DNA of 64,000 bases from Aliidiomarina soli (lineage in GTDB: Bacteria > Pseudomonadota > Gammaproteobacteria > Enterobacterales > Alteromonadaceae), in the NCBI RefSeq assembly GCF_003986975.1, contig NZ_PIPO01000003.1, forward strand, positions 62,001-126,000. The letters run 5' to 3'. Positions 18,690-27,069 of the stretch are shown here, piece by piece. Within the stretch, counting starts at the first letter, position 1. The number at the start of each line of letters is the position of its first letter. The notes beneath the pieces were generated by a model. That model ran no database searches and had not been told where the DNA came from. It saw only the letters and a list, made by a program, of their open reading frames with translations. The translations under genes and the position numbers were made by a program.

Positions 18690-20063
18690 TCAGATTTGCT
18701 CTAACGCGTCAGCTACCGTTTTCACGGTGATGATTTGCATTCCTGCCGGAGGCTGTTTAGGCGCGTTGGCAACCGGAACAATCGCTCGTTTAAAGCCGTG
18801 TTTTGCAGCTTCATTTAAACGTTCGCTGCCATTGGTAACCGGGCGTATTTCACCTGCCAGACCGACTTCGCCAAACACAATCAGATCACGCGGCAGTTCT
18901 CTGTTCTTGAAACTGGATACAATGGCCAGCAACAACGCCAGATCAGAGCCAGTTTCGGCGACCCGAACACCACCCACCACGTTCACAAATACATCTTGAT
19001 CACCCAGAGCGAGACCGCCATGGCGATGGAGCACAGCCAGTAATAACGCCAGCCGGTTCTGCTCAGTGCCGACCGCGACCCGGCGTGGATTGGCTAACTG
19101 AGAGTGATCAACCAACGCCTGAATTTCCACCAGCAGTGGGCGCGTTCCTTCCCAAATCACCATGACCACGGAGCCACTGCCATGTTCATCGGCCCGTGAG
19201 AGGAAAATAGCGGAGGGGTTTTTGACTTCTTTCAGCCCAGCGCCGGTCATCGCAAACACACCCAGTTCGTTGACTGCGCCAAAGCGGTTTTTGGTGCCGC
19301 GTAAGGTGCGGTAACGCGAGTCGCCGTCACCATCGAGAATGATTGAGCAGTCAATGCAGTGCTCTAAAACTTTTGGACCTGCCAGCGAACCGTCTTTAGT
19401 CACGTGCCCGACCATAATAATGGCCACGTTATTTTGCTTGGCGTAACGGGTCAGGTAAGCAGCTGTTTCGCGCACCTGCGAGACACTGCCGGGCGCCGAC
19501 TGGATATCGCTCAGGTGCATGACCTGGATCGAGTCGATAACCATGACCGCTGGTTTTTCCTGATCAGCCAACTGACAGATGGTTTCAATCGATGTTTCTG
19601 CCAGCATGCGTAGTTTGTCGGTTGGTAATTGCAGGCGCTGGGCGCGCATGGCGACCTGTTGCAAGGATTCCTCACCGGTTACGTACAACGCGTTCATTCG
19701 CTCGCCAAGCAGGCACATGGTCTGTAACAACAAGGTGCTTTTACCGGCGCCGGGTGACCCACCAATCAGAATGGCCGAGCCTGGCACGACTCCGCCACCC
19801 AACACCCGGTCCAGTTCAGCAAACCCCGAACTGAATCGTGGGACCTGCTGCAAGTCCACTTCATTCAGGGTTTGCACCTTAGCGTCGACCAGACCTGTAA
19901 AACCCGCTCTTCCGGCCGGGGTGCGCGTGTTCTGAGCGGCCCCCAGGCGGACTTCGGAAATGGTATTCCAGGCTTTGCATTCACTGCACTGTCCCATCCA
20001 GCGGGGATAGTCAGCGCCACAGTCGGTGCATACGTAAGCGGTTTTTTGTTTACTCTTGGCCAT
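18690..20063 (-). CDS. radA: DNA repair protein RadA
   Basis: RecA-like ATPase that promotes branch migration during recombination and repair. The 457-residue protein has all RadA parts: N-terminal C4 zinc finger (Cys12, 15, 26, 29), Walker A GGSPGAGKST (about 101-110), the RadA-specific KNRFG motif (near 255) and a C-terminal Lon-protease-like domain with GGVRVAETGSDLALLLAIVSS. In naturally competent bacteria RadA also acts in transformation. It is divergent from the PilZ-domain gene with a 149-base intergenic region. Confidence 0.97.
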   Translation of the reverse strand: MAKSKQKTAYVCTDCGADYPRWMGQCSECKAWNTISEVRLGAAQNTRTPAGRAGFTGLVDAKVQTLNEVDLQQVPRFSSGFAELDRVLGGGVVPGSAILIGGSPGAGKSTLLLQTMCLLGERMNALYVTGEESLQQVAMRAQRLQLPTDKLRMLAETSIETICQLADQEKPAVMVIDSIQVMHLSDIQSAPGSVSQVRETAAYLTRYAKQNNVAIIMVGHVTKDGSLAGPKVLEHCIDCSIILDGDGDSRYRTLRGTKNRFGAVNELGVFAMTGAGLKEVKNPSAIFLSRADEHGSGSVVMVIWEGTRPLLVEIQALVDHSQLANPRRVAVGTEQNRLALLLAVLHRHGGLALGDQDVFVNVVGGVRVAETGSDLALLLAIVSSFKNRELPRDLIVFGEVGLAGEIRPVTNGSERLNEAAKHGFKRAIVPVANAPKQPPAGMQIITVKTVADALEQI

Positions 20064-20212
20064 GCGGGTTGAGGTACCTTATAACTAGCGACGAATTGGC
20101 AATTAGTGTCAGATCTGCGTTAAAGTATCGACATTCCACGCAAGTCTTTTCATAATGGCGACAATACTTCCCGTGATAACAAATCAAAAGAGACACGCAG
20201 GATAGCGCAAAA

Positions 20213-22765
20213 ATGGATACTGTTGCCAAGCAACAATTAATCGAACAACTCAAACCGGTTGTCAACGAACCGGAGTTTGACTCGATCTTTTCAGCCCTAA
20301 CCACTGACTTGTCAGGCCCTGAGCGCTTCAAGCTGAAGGCCGAATTACGTCGGCTTGCGCGGCCGTGTCGCAAAGCAATTGATTTGCGTAAGCGTGTTGA
20401 TGGTCACTGCCGCCCTTATAAACATAAGGGGTTCGTCCATTATATGGACGATGTCGCTATTAGTATCTTTGAATCCGGTTTATCCCACTACCGCGGCGTC
20501 TACACCGAAGATACCTATGAGCAGGTCCATAACGCCGAGAATAATTTCCGCATTATCGCAAAACGGGAGCGTGCACGAGCGCTCGCAGCGGCTAAACGAC
20601 GCGCTATCGCAGAAGAAACCCCGCTTATTCCAGGTGACGCCTCAGCCGGTGAAAAAACCACTGCAGAAACCACCGTGGCGGTTGATAAGGCGCTGGAAGC
20701 GCCTTACTTTACTTTTGGCACTTACCATCACCGTAAAGAAGAGCGGATGAACTTCGCCGTTCAGGTGATGATCAAAACCGGCTTAGGCGATGATATTGAA
20801 GCCATTACCACCAATATTTCAGTCAGTGGTATGCAAATCAAAATCACCCCCGAGTTAGATGTCACCGAAGGCAGTACCTTAGGCGTTCGATTTACCGGCT
20901 TAGCGCAGGAATTTACCTTCGACCCTAATTTCGTGGTGCCCTATCAGGTGGTCGGGATCGAGAACCGCAAAGACTTCCTTTACCTGCGTCTGGTTCGCGA
21001 TGTCGACTTTGAATCGAAAGAATTCGATGAGTTTCTGGTGCGCTTTATTAACGGCTATAAACGGCGCTACAAAGTCAACGTCGACAATACCTATGGTGCA
21101 GTGGTCGCAAAGGGACATGAGCAGTTCTATTTTCCGCGGATGAGCGGCGTGCCGCTTTATTTCCGTCGGCAGGAAAACCGCATGTTCAGTGCCATGGCGC
21201 TCGAAACTGAGAACAATGCGGCGGTGCTGGATGACTGGTTAAATGAAGAGAATAAGAACCAGTTGCCGGGGTTGTTTACCGGCAAGCGGCTAAGCCATTT
21301 CTTACGTCACCTTAAAGACCACCCAGGCACTTACGCGCACACGGTTTTTTATACCTTTCAGATGCTACGCCAGGGAAAAGTGTATTTTTACGCGGCGACT
21401 GACTTTGAACTCAACCAGAATGAGAAGCTGAAACGGATTTTTCTTGCTTACGCATGCCGCACTAACAGCTTTAAAGTCTACAGTTTCAGTTTTGCCCGCC
21501 TCGACCTGGGTAAGGCATGGTCACCGGTGACCTTACCGCAGGAAATTCTGCAACGGGAGAAGCATCTGCAGCGCCCGCCGGCGCCGGATGTGATGCGTCA
21601 GATTAATGGTCTTACTCATGTCGGCCTGCTCAATGACATTACCCCTGACCCGGCACGTTACGAACATTACCATTGCAAGAAAGAAGAATTAGTTGGGCTG
21701 AAAGACTTTGTCGTTTCAAGAAAGGTCCCACTGGAACTGCAGCGGGTTGCCTACAGCTTCGTCAATTTCCGTTCGGAAAGCCGCTTTGGCTATCGTACCC
21801 GCGTTCGCGTGCGTGGTGGCGAGCGGACCCTGTTAGGCACAACGCGCGATATTTCGACCATGGGCATGCAGGTCGATGTTGAGGAAGCGCTGGACGTGAA
21901 AGCCGGTGACTACGTTGAAATTGATATGATCCAGCTGGCGAAACGGGCACAGGGTTTTAATTTAGGCCATTTGCGTTATGAGGTAATGCATCTGGCTAAA
22001 GATAAAACCACGCTACACCTGCGCGCGGATGTTAAAAGCGAAACCCATGATGGTCGTGAATACATCAAAGAGATGATCAAGAACAATCAGGATGAAGTGC
22101 TGAATACCCGCCAGTCTGGAAGTCTGCATGGCTTGCAGCTGTGCTTGCGCAATTTGTATAGCCACGCCCTGATGACCCTGCCGATTTATCTGCACCGGGA
22201 AAGCAAGGGCGAATTTGGTATTGATATGCTGGGTGTGACGCCGTTGCGCCAGCCTATGAAAGAGCTTTCTTTGGGCTTAGCGCAAGAACCAGAGCAAGCC
22301 AGCCTGCGCCCGTTCCTGGATAAAGAGCAAATGGGCAGCCAGTTGAAAATGCGCTGGAATAAACTGGAACAGAACTCGCGCCCACAGTTGCTGGAAATGT
22401 ATGTGTTTCTTCGTTACCGGCGCGGTGTGGTGCAAGTTGAGCGGCGCTATAAGTCGCAGTTTAAGTCGGCAGAAATCGAAAAAGCATTCATTGAAAATGC
22501 CCTCGCCAGTGGCAGTTTGATGTTACTGCGCATGGAGATAAACCGCACCGGCAAACCGGATATCTCGTTTATCTCCAAAGAGTTTAAGTACATCAACTTA
22601 TACGCCGCGCATAAGGCTCAGCAGCTAGAGAAAGACCTTTGGAGTGTGGTCGGTCTGGTCGATGTGATTGACTGTACGACTGAGCTAATGAACCGTCTTC
22701 CGTTAAGCAAACAACAGCGTGATGAACAGGCGCAACGTCTGGATGATTTCCTCGCCCAACTCTAG
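20213..22765 (+). CDS. Large protein with two PilZ domains
   Basis: Cytoplasmic 850-residue protein, probably a c-di-GMP effector. Two PilZ-like regions are visible: one near 170-285 with RKEERMNF and NISVSGMQIKI, and one near 520-630 with RSESRFGYRTRVRVR and RDISTMGMQVDV. The second keeps the D-x-S-x-x-G pattern and upstream arginines needed for c-di-GMP binding; the first has N-x-S-x-x-G. No membrane segments. Genes of this size and type lie next to radA in Shewanella and Alteromonas relatives. I know no established function. The btuF-like gene overlaps its 3' end by about 23 bases, so expression may be linked. Confidence 0.83.
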   Translation: MDTVAKQQLIEQLKPVVNEPEFDSIFSALTTDLSGPERFKLKAELRRLARPCRKAIDLRKRVDGHCRPYKHKGFVHYMDDVAISIFESGLSHYRGVYTEDTYEQVHNAENNFRIIAKRERARALAAAKRRAIAEETPLIPGDASAGEKTTAETTVAVDKALEAPYFTFGTYHHRKEERMNFAVQVMIKTGLGDDIEAITTNISVSGMQIKITPELDVTEGSTLGVRFTGLAQEFTFDPNFVVPYQVVGIENRKDFLYLRLVRDVDFESKEFDEFLVRFINGYKRRYKVNVDNTYGAVVAKGHEQFYFPRMSGVPLYFRRQENRMFSAMALETENNAAVLDDWLNEENKNQLPGLFTGKRLSHFLRHLKDHPGTYAHTVFYTFQMLRQGKVYFYAATDFELNQNEKLKRIFLAYACRTNSFKVYSFSFARLDLGKAWSPVTLPQEILQREKHLQRPPAPDVMRQINGLTHVGLLNDITPDPARYEHYHCKKEELVGLKDFVVSRKVPLELQRVAYSFVNFRSESRFGYRTRVRVRGGERTLLGTTRDISTMGMQVDVEEALDVKAGDYVEIDMIQLAKRAQGFNLGHLRYEVMHLAKDKTTLHLRADVKSETHDGREYIKEMIKNNQDEVLNTRQSGSLHGLQLCLRNLYSHALMTLPIYLHRESKGEFGIDMLGVTPLRQPMKELSLGLAQEPEQASLRPFLDKEQMGSQLKMRWNKLEQNSRPQLLEMYVFLRYRRGVVQVERRYKSQFKSAEIEKAFIENALASGSLMLLRMEINRTGKPDISFISKEFKYINLYAAHKAQQLEKDLWSVVGLVDVIDCTTELMNRLPLSKQQRDEQAQRLDDFLAQL

Positions 22766-23516
22766 TCGCTTGAAGACCCGAAGCGCGGGGCTTTGCCTGA
22801 CCGTTTTCTTTATCCTGCTGCAGGCAGCAACGGCGCATGCGAGCCAGCGGATTGTGTCGCTCAATATATGCTTTGACCAGTTGCTTGAAGACACGGTGCC
22901 GGACGCCGCTGAGCATGTACTGCGAACCGATCAGCATGCTGGCAATCTGGAACGGATCCTACGCTGGCAGCCTGATCTGGTGCTGGCAAATCCATTTAGC
23001 AATCCCTTTCTATTAGACGCATTGCGTCGACATTCGGTGACAGTTACGACACTTCCCGAACCCGACAGTTGGTCGCAGCTGGTCGAGTTTTATCAACGTT
23101 ATTCTGAGGCGACTGGCTATGGTCAGCACATTGACGTAACGATGGAATGGGCGCAGCCTTTGTTTGTACCTGAAGCCGAGCGTAAACGGGTGTTGCTGTT
23201 GCAAGCCAACCATTACAGCTTTGCTGGCGACACCTTGTGGGATCAATTGCTTACCCGGCTTGGTGCGGTCAACGCAGCGCCCGGATCCGGGCTGGTGACA
23301 TTGCTACCGGAACAGATAGTGCGGCTGGATCCGGATTACCTGGTGGTGGTGCAAGGTGAGGGGTTTGCCCTGGCGTCGAGAAATCTGTTGCATGGTGCGT
23401 TAACGCCTTTGCTGACAGAGCGTCAGTTAACCTTACCCGCTGAGTTATTCGGCTGTATGGCGCAGCAACTGCCTGCGGTCGTCGAAGCATTGCGCACTCA
23501 GGTTGAGCCATTATGA
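22743..23516 (+). CDS. btuF: Periplasmic B12/siderophore-binding protein, BtuF-like
   Basis: Periplasmic substrate-binding protein of an ABC importer, about 257 residues. A signal peptide (KTRSAG, a hydrophobic stretch, cleavage after AHA) is followed by the class III binding-protein opening RIVSLNICFDQLL and ILRWQPDLVLAN, characteristic of cobalamin and iron-chelate binders. It is directly followed by a FecCD permease and ATPase with 4-base overlaps, and a BtuB-like receptor lies downstream, so cobalamin is the likely cargo. A haem or siderophore role is not excluded. The start is uncertain: 22722 or the GTG at 22719 are alternatives; all overlap the PilZ gene. Confidence 0.75.
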   Translation: MISSPNSSRLKTRSAGLCLTVFFILLQAATAHASQRIVSLNICFDQLLEDTVPDAAEHVLRTDQHAGNLERILRWQPDLVLANPFSNPFLLDALRRHSVTVTTLPEPDSWSQLVEFYQRYSEATGYGQHIDVTMEWAQPLFVPEAERKRVLLLQANHYSFAGDTLWDQLLTRLGAVNAAPGSGLVTLLPEQIVRLDPDYLVVVQGEGFALASRNLLHGALTPLLTERQLTLPAELFGCMAQQLPAVVEALRTQVEPL

Positions 23517-24538
23517 GCAGCACACCACGAATGCGAGCCGGTCATTTTATTCCATTGGCAACCTTGCTCTACCTGCTGGTTTTCTTAGTGGCATTGAACA
23601 CGGGCCCGGTACCCATTGATTCATGGTCGCTTTTGCTGATGTCGATGCGAGGCGAGGCGCTCGATGTTGCTGCGCAATTAGACTGGCATATTTTGCGTGA
23701 TATTCGCTTACCGCGGGTGTTGCTGGCTTCACTGGTGGGCGCAGCCTTAGCGATGGCCGGTGCTGCGATGCAGGCTTTGCTGCGTAATCCCCTGGCTGAG
23801 CCTGGTATCGTCGGGGTCTCATCCGGGGCCGCGCTGGCTGCTGTGTTAGTACTCTATTTTGGTCTGGTCAGCTGGCATTCGGCGTTACTGCCGCTCAGTG
23901 CAGTACTTGGCAGCTGTATTGCACTCCTGCTGGTACTTAGTCTGGCCGGACGCTCTCCTGCAGTCACGACTCTGATTCTTGCCGGGGTTGCGGTGTCTGC
24001 GATGCTGGGTGGGGGCATCGCGCTGGCGCTCAACTTTGCCCCCAACCCTTTTGCATTGCAGGAAATCAGCTTCTGGCTGATGGGGTCGGTGGCGCATCGC
24101 GATTTGGCTCAGGTGGGGATGGTGTTGCCGTTTATGCTAACGGGCGCACTGTTACTTGTTTTTAGTGGTCGATTTCTACGCGCGCTGACCCTTGGTGAAA
24201 CCACTGCAGCGTCGATGGGTTATCATTTAACCGGGCAGCGCGCGCTGGTATTACTGGGGGTCGCTTTGTTAACCGGAGCGGCGGTCGCGGTGGCTGGTGT
24301 GGTTGGCTTTGTCGGCTTAATGGTGCCGCATATGGTCCGTTTTATCGGTGGAGAAGACCCGCGCCGCGTACTTTGGTGGTCAGCCTGGTTAGGTGCTGCC
24401 ATGCTGTTATTGGTTGATATACTGGTGCAGGTAGTAAGCCCGGCGACCGAACTCAAACTTGGGGTGCTCATGAGCCTGATTGGCGGCCCTTTCTTTTTGC
24501 TCTTATTAACCACTCAGCGTCGCTGGCGAAGCCTATGA
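23513..24538 (+). CDS. btuC: ABC importer permease, BtuC/FecCD family
   Basis: Inner-membrane permease of 341 residues, with about ten hydrophobic segments and the FecCD signatures RLPRVLLASLVGAALAMAGAAMQ (near 60-83), NPLAEPGIVGVSSGAAL (near 87-103), a GLMVPHMVRFIGG segment (near 265-277) and the C-terminal LGVLMSLIGGPFFL. It pairs with the upstream binding protein and downstream ATPase through ATGA overlaps at both ends, indicating translational coupling. Specificity (cobalamin versus iron chelate) comes only from the neighbouring BtuB-like receptor. Confidence 0.88.
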   Translation: MSSTPRMRAGHFIPLATLLYLLVFLVALNTGPVPIDSWSLLLMSMRGEALDVAAQLDWHILRDIRLPRVLLASLVGAALAMAGAAMQALLRNPLAEPGIVGVSSGAALAAVLVLYFGLVSWHSALLPLSAVLGSCIALLLVLSLAGRSPAVTTLILAGVAVSAMLGGGIALALNFAPNPFALQEISFWLMGSVAHRDLAQVGMVLPFMLTGALLLVFSGRFLRALTLGETTAASMGYHLTGQRALVLLGVALLTGAAVAVAGVVGFVGLMVPHMVRFIGGEDPRRVLWWSAWLGAAMLLLVDILVQVVSPATELKLGVLMSLIGGPFFLLLLTTQRRWRSL

Positions 24539-25296
24539 ATCTTGTTTGTAACGGCCTTAATACGGGGTATCGGCGCCATGCCGAGCTGTTAAAAGACGTC
24601 GATATTAACTTCCACAGCGGCGTTCTGTACGCTCTGATGGGGGAAAACGGCGCGGGTAAAAGCTGCTTACTCAAAACCGTGGCCGGCTTACTCAAACCAT
24701 TGGCAGGTGAGGTCCATCTACAGCACTCAACTGACGCAGCAGCTGACACCTCGACGCTATTAGCATCGCCTCGACGGCAGCGACCAATGCGTGAGCGCGC
24801 TCGCTGGCAGGGATACCTCGAACAGCAGGCGCGGCCATTCTGGTCATTACCGGTGCGCGATATTGTTGCTCTGGGGGCCGATGCTCGGCGTGACTGGTCA
24901 CCAGAGGAAGCTGAAAACGCCATCGAACTGGTACTACGACAGTGCCAGTGTCAGTCTATTGCAGAGCGGCCTGTTTTGGAGTTATCGGCGGGCGAACAAC
25001 AGCGTGTATTACTGGCTCGAGTACTGGCAGCGAAACCGCGCGTGTTGTTAGTCGACGAGCCTACCGCCGGGCTTGACCCTCGCCATCAGCAATCGGTGAT
25101 GCAGTTGTTGAAAACTCAGGCAGAGCAGGGTGCGCTGGTGATAGCTGTGATGCATGACATAGCCCTGGCCCGCCAGTTTTGTGACCAGGTGGTTTTACTG
25201 GGGCGTGAGCCGTCGGCGCATGTCTTCAGCGTCGGCAAACCGGACCAGGTGTTGCAGCCGGAGACCTTGTACAAGGTGTTCGGTATTAGAGGATAA
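24535..25296 (+). CDS. btuD: ABC importer ATP-binding protein, BtuD/FhuC-like
   Basis: ATPase of the BtuCDF-type importer, 253 residues. Walker A GENGAGKS lies near 36-43, the ABC signature reads LSAGEQQRV (an LSGGQ variant) near 150, and Walker B VLLVDEPTAG is followed by the switch His in AVMHD. A region rich in Ala and Ser (about 60-90, AADTSTLLASPRRQRPMRERAR) is longer than usual between Walker A and the Q-loop and may be a small insertion. The start overlaps the permease stop (ATGA). This is the last gene of the btuF-btuC-btuD set; ettA begins 97 bases later. Confidence 0.86.
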   Translation: MNLVCNGLNTGYRRHAELLKDVDINFHSGVLYALMGENGAGKSCLLKTVAGLLKPLAGEVHLQHSTDAAADTSTLLASPRRQRPMRERARWQGYLEQQARPFWSLPVRDIVALGADARRDWSPEEAENAIELVLRQCQCQSIAERPVLELSAGEQQRVLLARVLAAKPRVLLVDEPTAGLDPRHQQSVMQLLKTQAEQGALVIAVMHDIALARQFCDQVVLLGREPSAHVFSVGKPDQVLQPETLYKVFGIRG

Positions 25297-25344
25297 TCTG
25301 CTAGAATCCGCCGTTTACAATCATTGAATTCATTGCTACTGGAT

Positions 25345-25369
25345 CCACTCAGTGCTGAGCACTGGGTGG
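25345..25369. other. Hairpin in the ettA upstream region
   Basis: Arms ccactcagtgct and agcactgggtgg pair (one G-U) around a single base, so the effective loop is slightly larger. It sits 25 bases before the ettA start. There is no T-run, so it is not a normal terminator for btuD; it could affect ettA mRNA stability or translation. Confidence 0.45.
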
Positions 25370-25393
25370 TACAAGATGAGGACCAGCCACATT

Positions 25394-27058
25394 ATGGCGC
25401 AATATATTTACAGCATGCTGCGAGTCAGCAAAGTGGTACCGCCTAAGCGTACTATTTTAAAAGACATTTCATTGAGCTTTTTTCCTGGCGCAAAGATTGG
25501 TGTGCTGGGTCTAAACGGTTCCGGTAAATCGACCCTGCTACGTATTATGGCTGGCGTTGACACTGAGTTTGAAGGGGAAGCACGGGCGTTAAGCGGGACC
25601 AAGATTGGCTACCTGCCGCAGGAGCCGGTGCTGGATGAGAATAAAACCGTTCGCGAAACCGTTGAAGAAGCCTTAGCGGATGTCAAAGATGCCTTGAGCC
25701 GATTGGATGAGATCTACGCAGCCTACGCTGAAGAAGACGCTGACTTCGATGCCTTGTCAAAAGAGCAGGGGCAGTTAGAAGCCTTGTTGCAGGCGAAAGA
25801 CGGTCATAACCTCGATCACGCCCTGGAAAAAGCAGCCGATGCACTTCGTCTGCCGCCATGGGACGCAAAAATAAAAGTTCTCTCCGGTGGTGAGCGACGT
25901 CGGGTCGCCATCTGTCGCCTGTTGTTAGATAAGCCAGATATGCTGTTACTCGATGAGCCGACCAACCACCTTGATGCTGAATCGGTGGCATGGCTTGAGC
26001 GTTTCCTGCATGACTACGAAGGTACCGTGGTAGCCATTACCCACGATCGCTACTTCCTTGATAACGTGGCGGGCTGGATCCTTGAGCTTGACCGTGGTTA
26101 TGGTATTCCGTGGGAAGGTAATTACTCAAGCTGGCTGGAACAGAAAGAGACCCGCTTACAGCAGGAAGAGAAGAGCGAAAGCGCACGCCAGAAATCCATT
26201 AAGCGCGAGCTGGAGTGGGTTCGGCAGAATCCGAAAGGCCGCGGCAGCAAGTCTAAAGCGCGGATGTCTCGCTTTGAAGAGTTGCAAAGTGGTGATTACC
26301 AGCGCCGCAACGAAACCAACGAACTCTACATTCCACCCGGCCCGCGCTTGGGTGACAAAGTGCTTGAGGTCAGCAACCTGCGTAAGTCGTTTGGCGACCG
26401 GGTATTGATTGATGACCTGACCTTTAGCATGCCGAAGGGCGCTATTGTCGGCATCATCGGCCCGAACGGGGCCGGTAAGTCGACCCTGTTTAAGATGATC
26501 TCAGGCACCGATCAGCCAGATTCCGGCCACATTGAAGTGGGTGAAACCGTTAAGCTGGCCAGCGTGGATCAGTTCCGCGACAGCATGGATGATAAGAAAA
26601 CCGTATGGGAAGAAATCTCCGAAGGGATGGATATTCTTTCTATTGGTGGCTATGAAGTCCCCAGCCGCGCGTATTGTGGTCGCTTCAACTTTAAAGGCAA
26701 TGATCAGCAAAAACGCATTGGTGAGCTGTCCGGTGGTGAACGTAACCGGGTCCACCTGGCGAAATTACTTAAAGCTGGCGGCAACTTACTGTTGCTCGAT
26801 GAGCCAACCAATGACCTCGACGTCGAAACCCTGCGTGCGCTTGAAAACGCGCTGCTGGAATTCCCCGGCGCCGCCATGGTGATCTCGCATGACCGTTGGT
26901 TCCTTGACCGTATTGCCACTCATATTCTGGACTACCGTGATGAAGGTCAGGTTAACTTCTACGAAGGGAACTACACCGACTACGAAGCCTATATGAAAGA
27001 CAAGCTCGGCGCCGATGCAATGGAACCTCACCGCATCAAATACAAGCCAATCACCTAA
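25394..27058 (+). CDS. ettA: Energy-dependent translational throttle protein EttA
   Basis: ABC-F protein that binds the ribosomal E site and gates the first steps of translation according to the ATP/ADP level. Two ABC domains are present: Walker A GLNGSGKST (near 39-47) with LSGGERRRV, and GPNGAGKST (near 355-363) with LSGGERNRV. Between them lie the EttA arm and the interdomain linker (LEQKETRLQQEEKSES, PKGRGSKSKARMSRFEEL). The 554-residue length from MAQYIYSMLRVSK matches the E. coli protein. The longest frame adds 14 unconserved residues; the ATG at 25394 has a gatgagga site upstream. It separates btuD from btuB, and no functional link to B12 uptake is known. Confidence 0.95.
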   Translation: MAQYIYSMLRVSKVVPPKRTILKDISLSFFPGAKIGVLGLNGSGKSTLLRIMAGVDTEFEGEARALSGTKIGYLPQEPVLDENKTVRETVEEALADVKDALSRLDEIYAAYAEEDADFDALSKEQGQLEALLQAKDGHNLDHALEKAADALRLPPWDAKIKVLSGGERRRVAICRLLLDKPDMLLLDEPTNHLDAESVAWLERFLHDYEGTVVAITHDRYFLDNVAGWILELDRGYGIPWEGNYSSWLEQKETRLQQEEKSESARQKSIKRELEWVRQNPKGRGSKSKARMSRFEELQSGDYQRRNETNELYIPPGPRLGDKVLEVSNLRKSFGDRVLIDDLTFSMPKGAIVGIIGPNGAGKSTLFKMISGTDQPDSGHIEVGETVKLASVDQFRDSMDDKKTVWEEISEGMDILSIGGYEVPSRAYCGRFNFKGNDQQKRIGELSGGERNRVHLAKLLKAGGNLLLLDEPTNDLDVETLRALENALLEFPGAAMVISHDRWFLDRIATHILDYRDEGQVNFYEGNYTDYEAYMKDKLGADAMEPHRIKYKPIT

Positions 27059-27069
27059 ATGGGGTTGTG

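Noticed and set aside
18325-18999. Long frame overlapping the TatD-type gene and radA
   Set aside because: It is on a second frame of two well-supported genes, with no family-like motif.
22600-22742. Cobalamin riboswitch before btuF
   Set aside because: This stretch is PilZ coding sequence and has none of the conserved B12-box bases I would expect.
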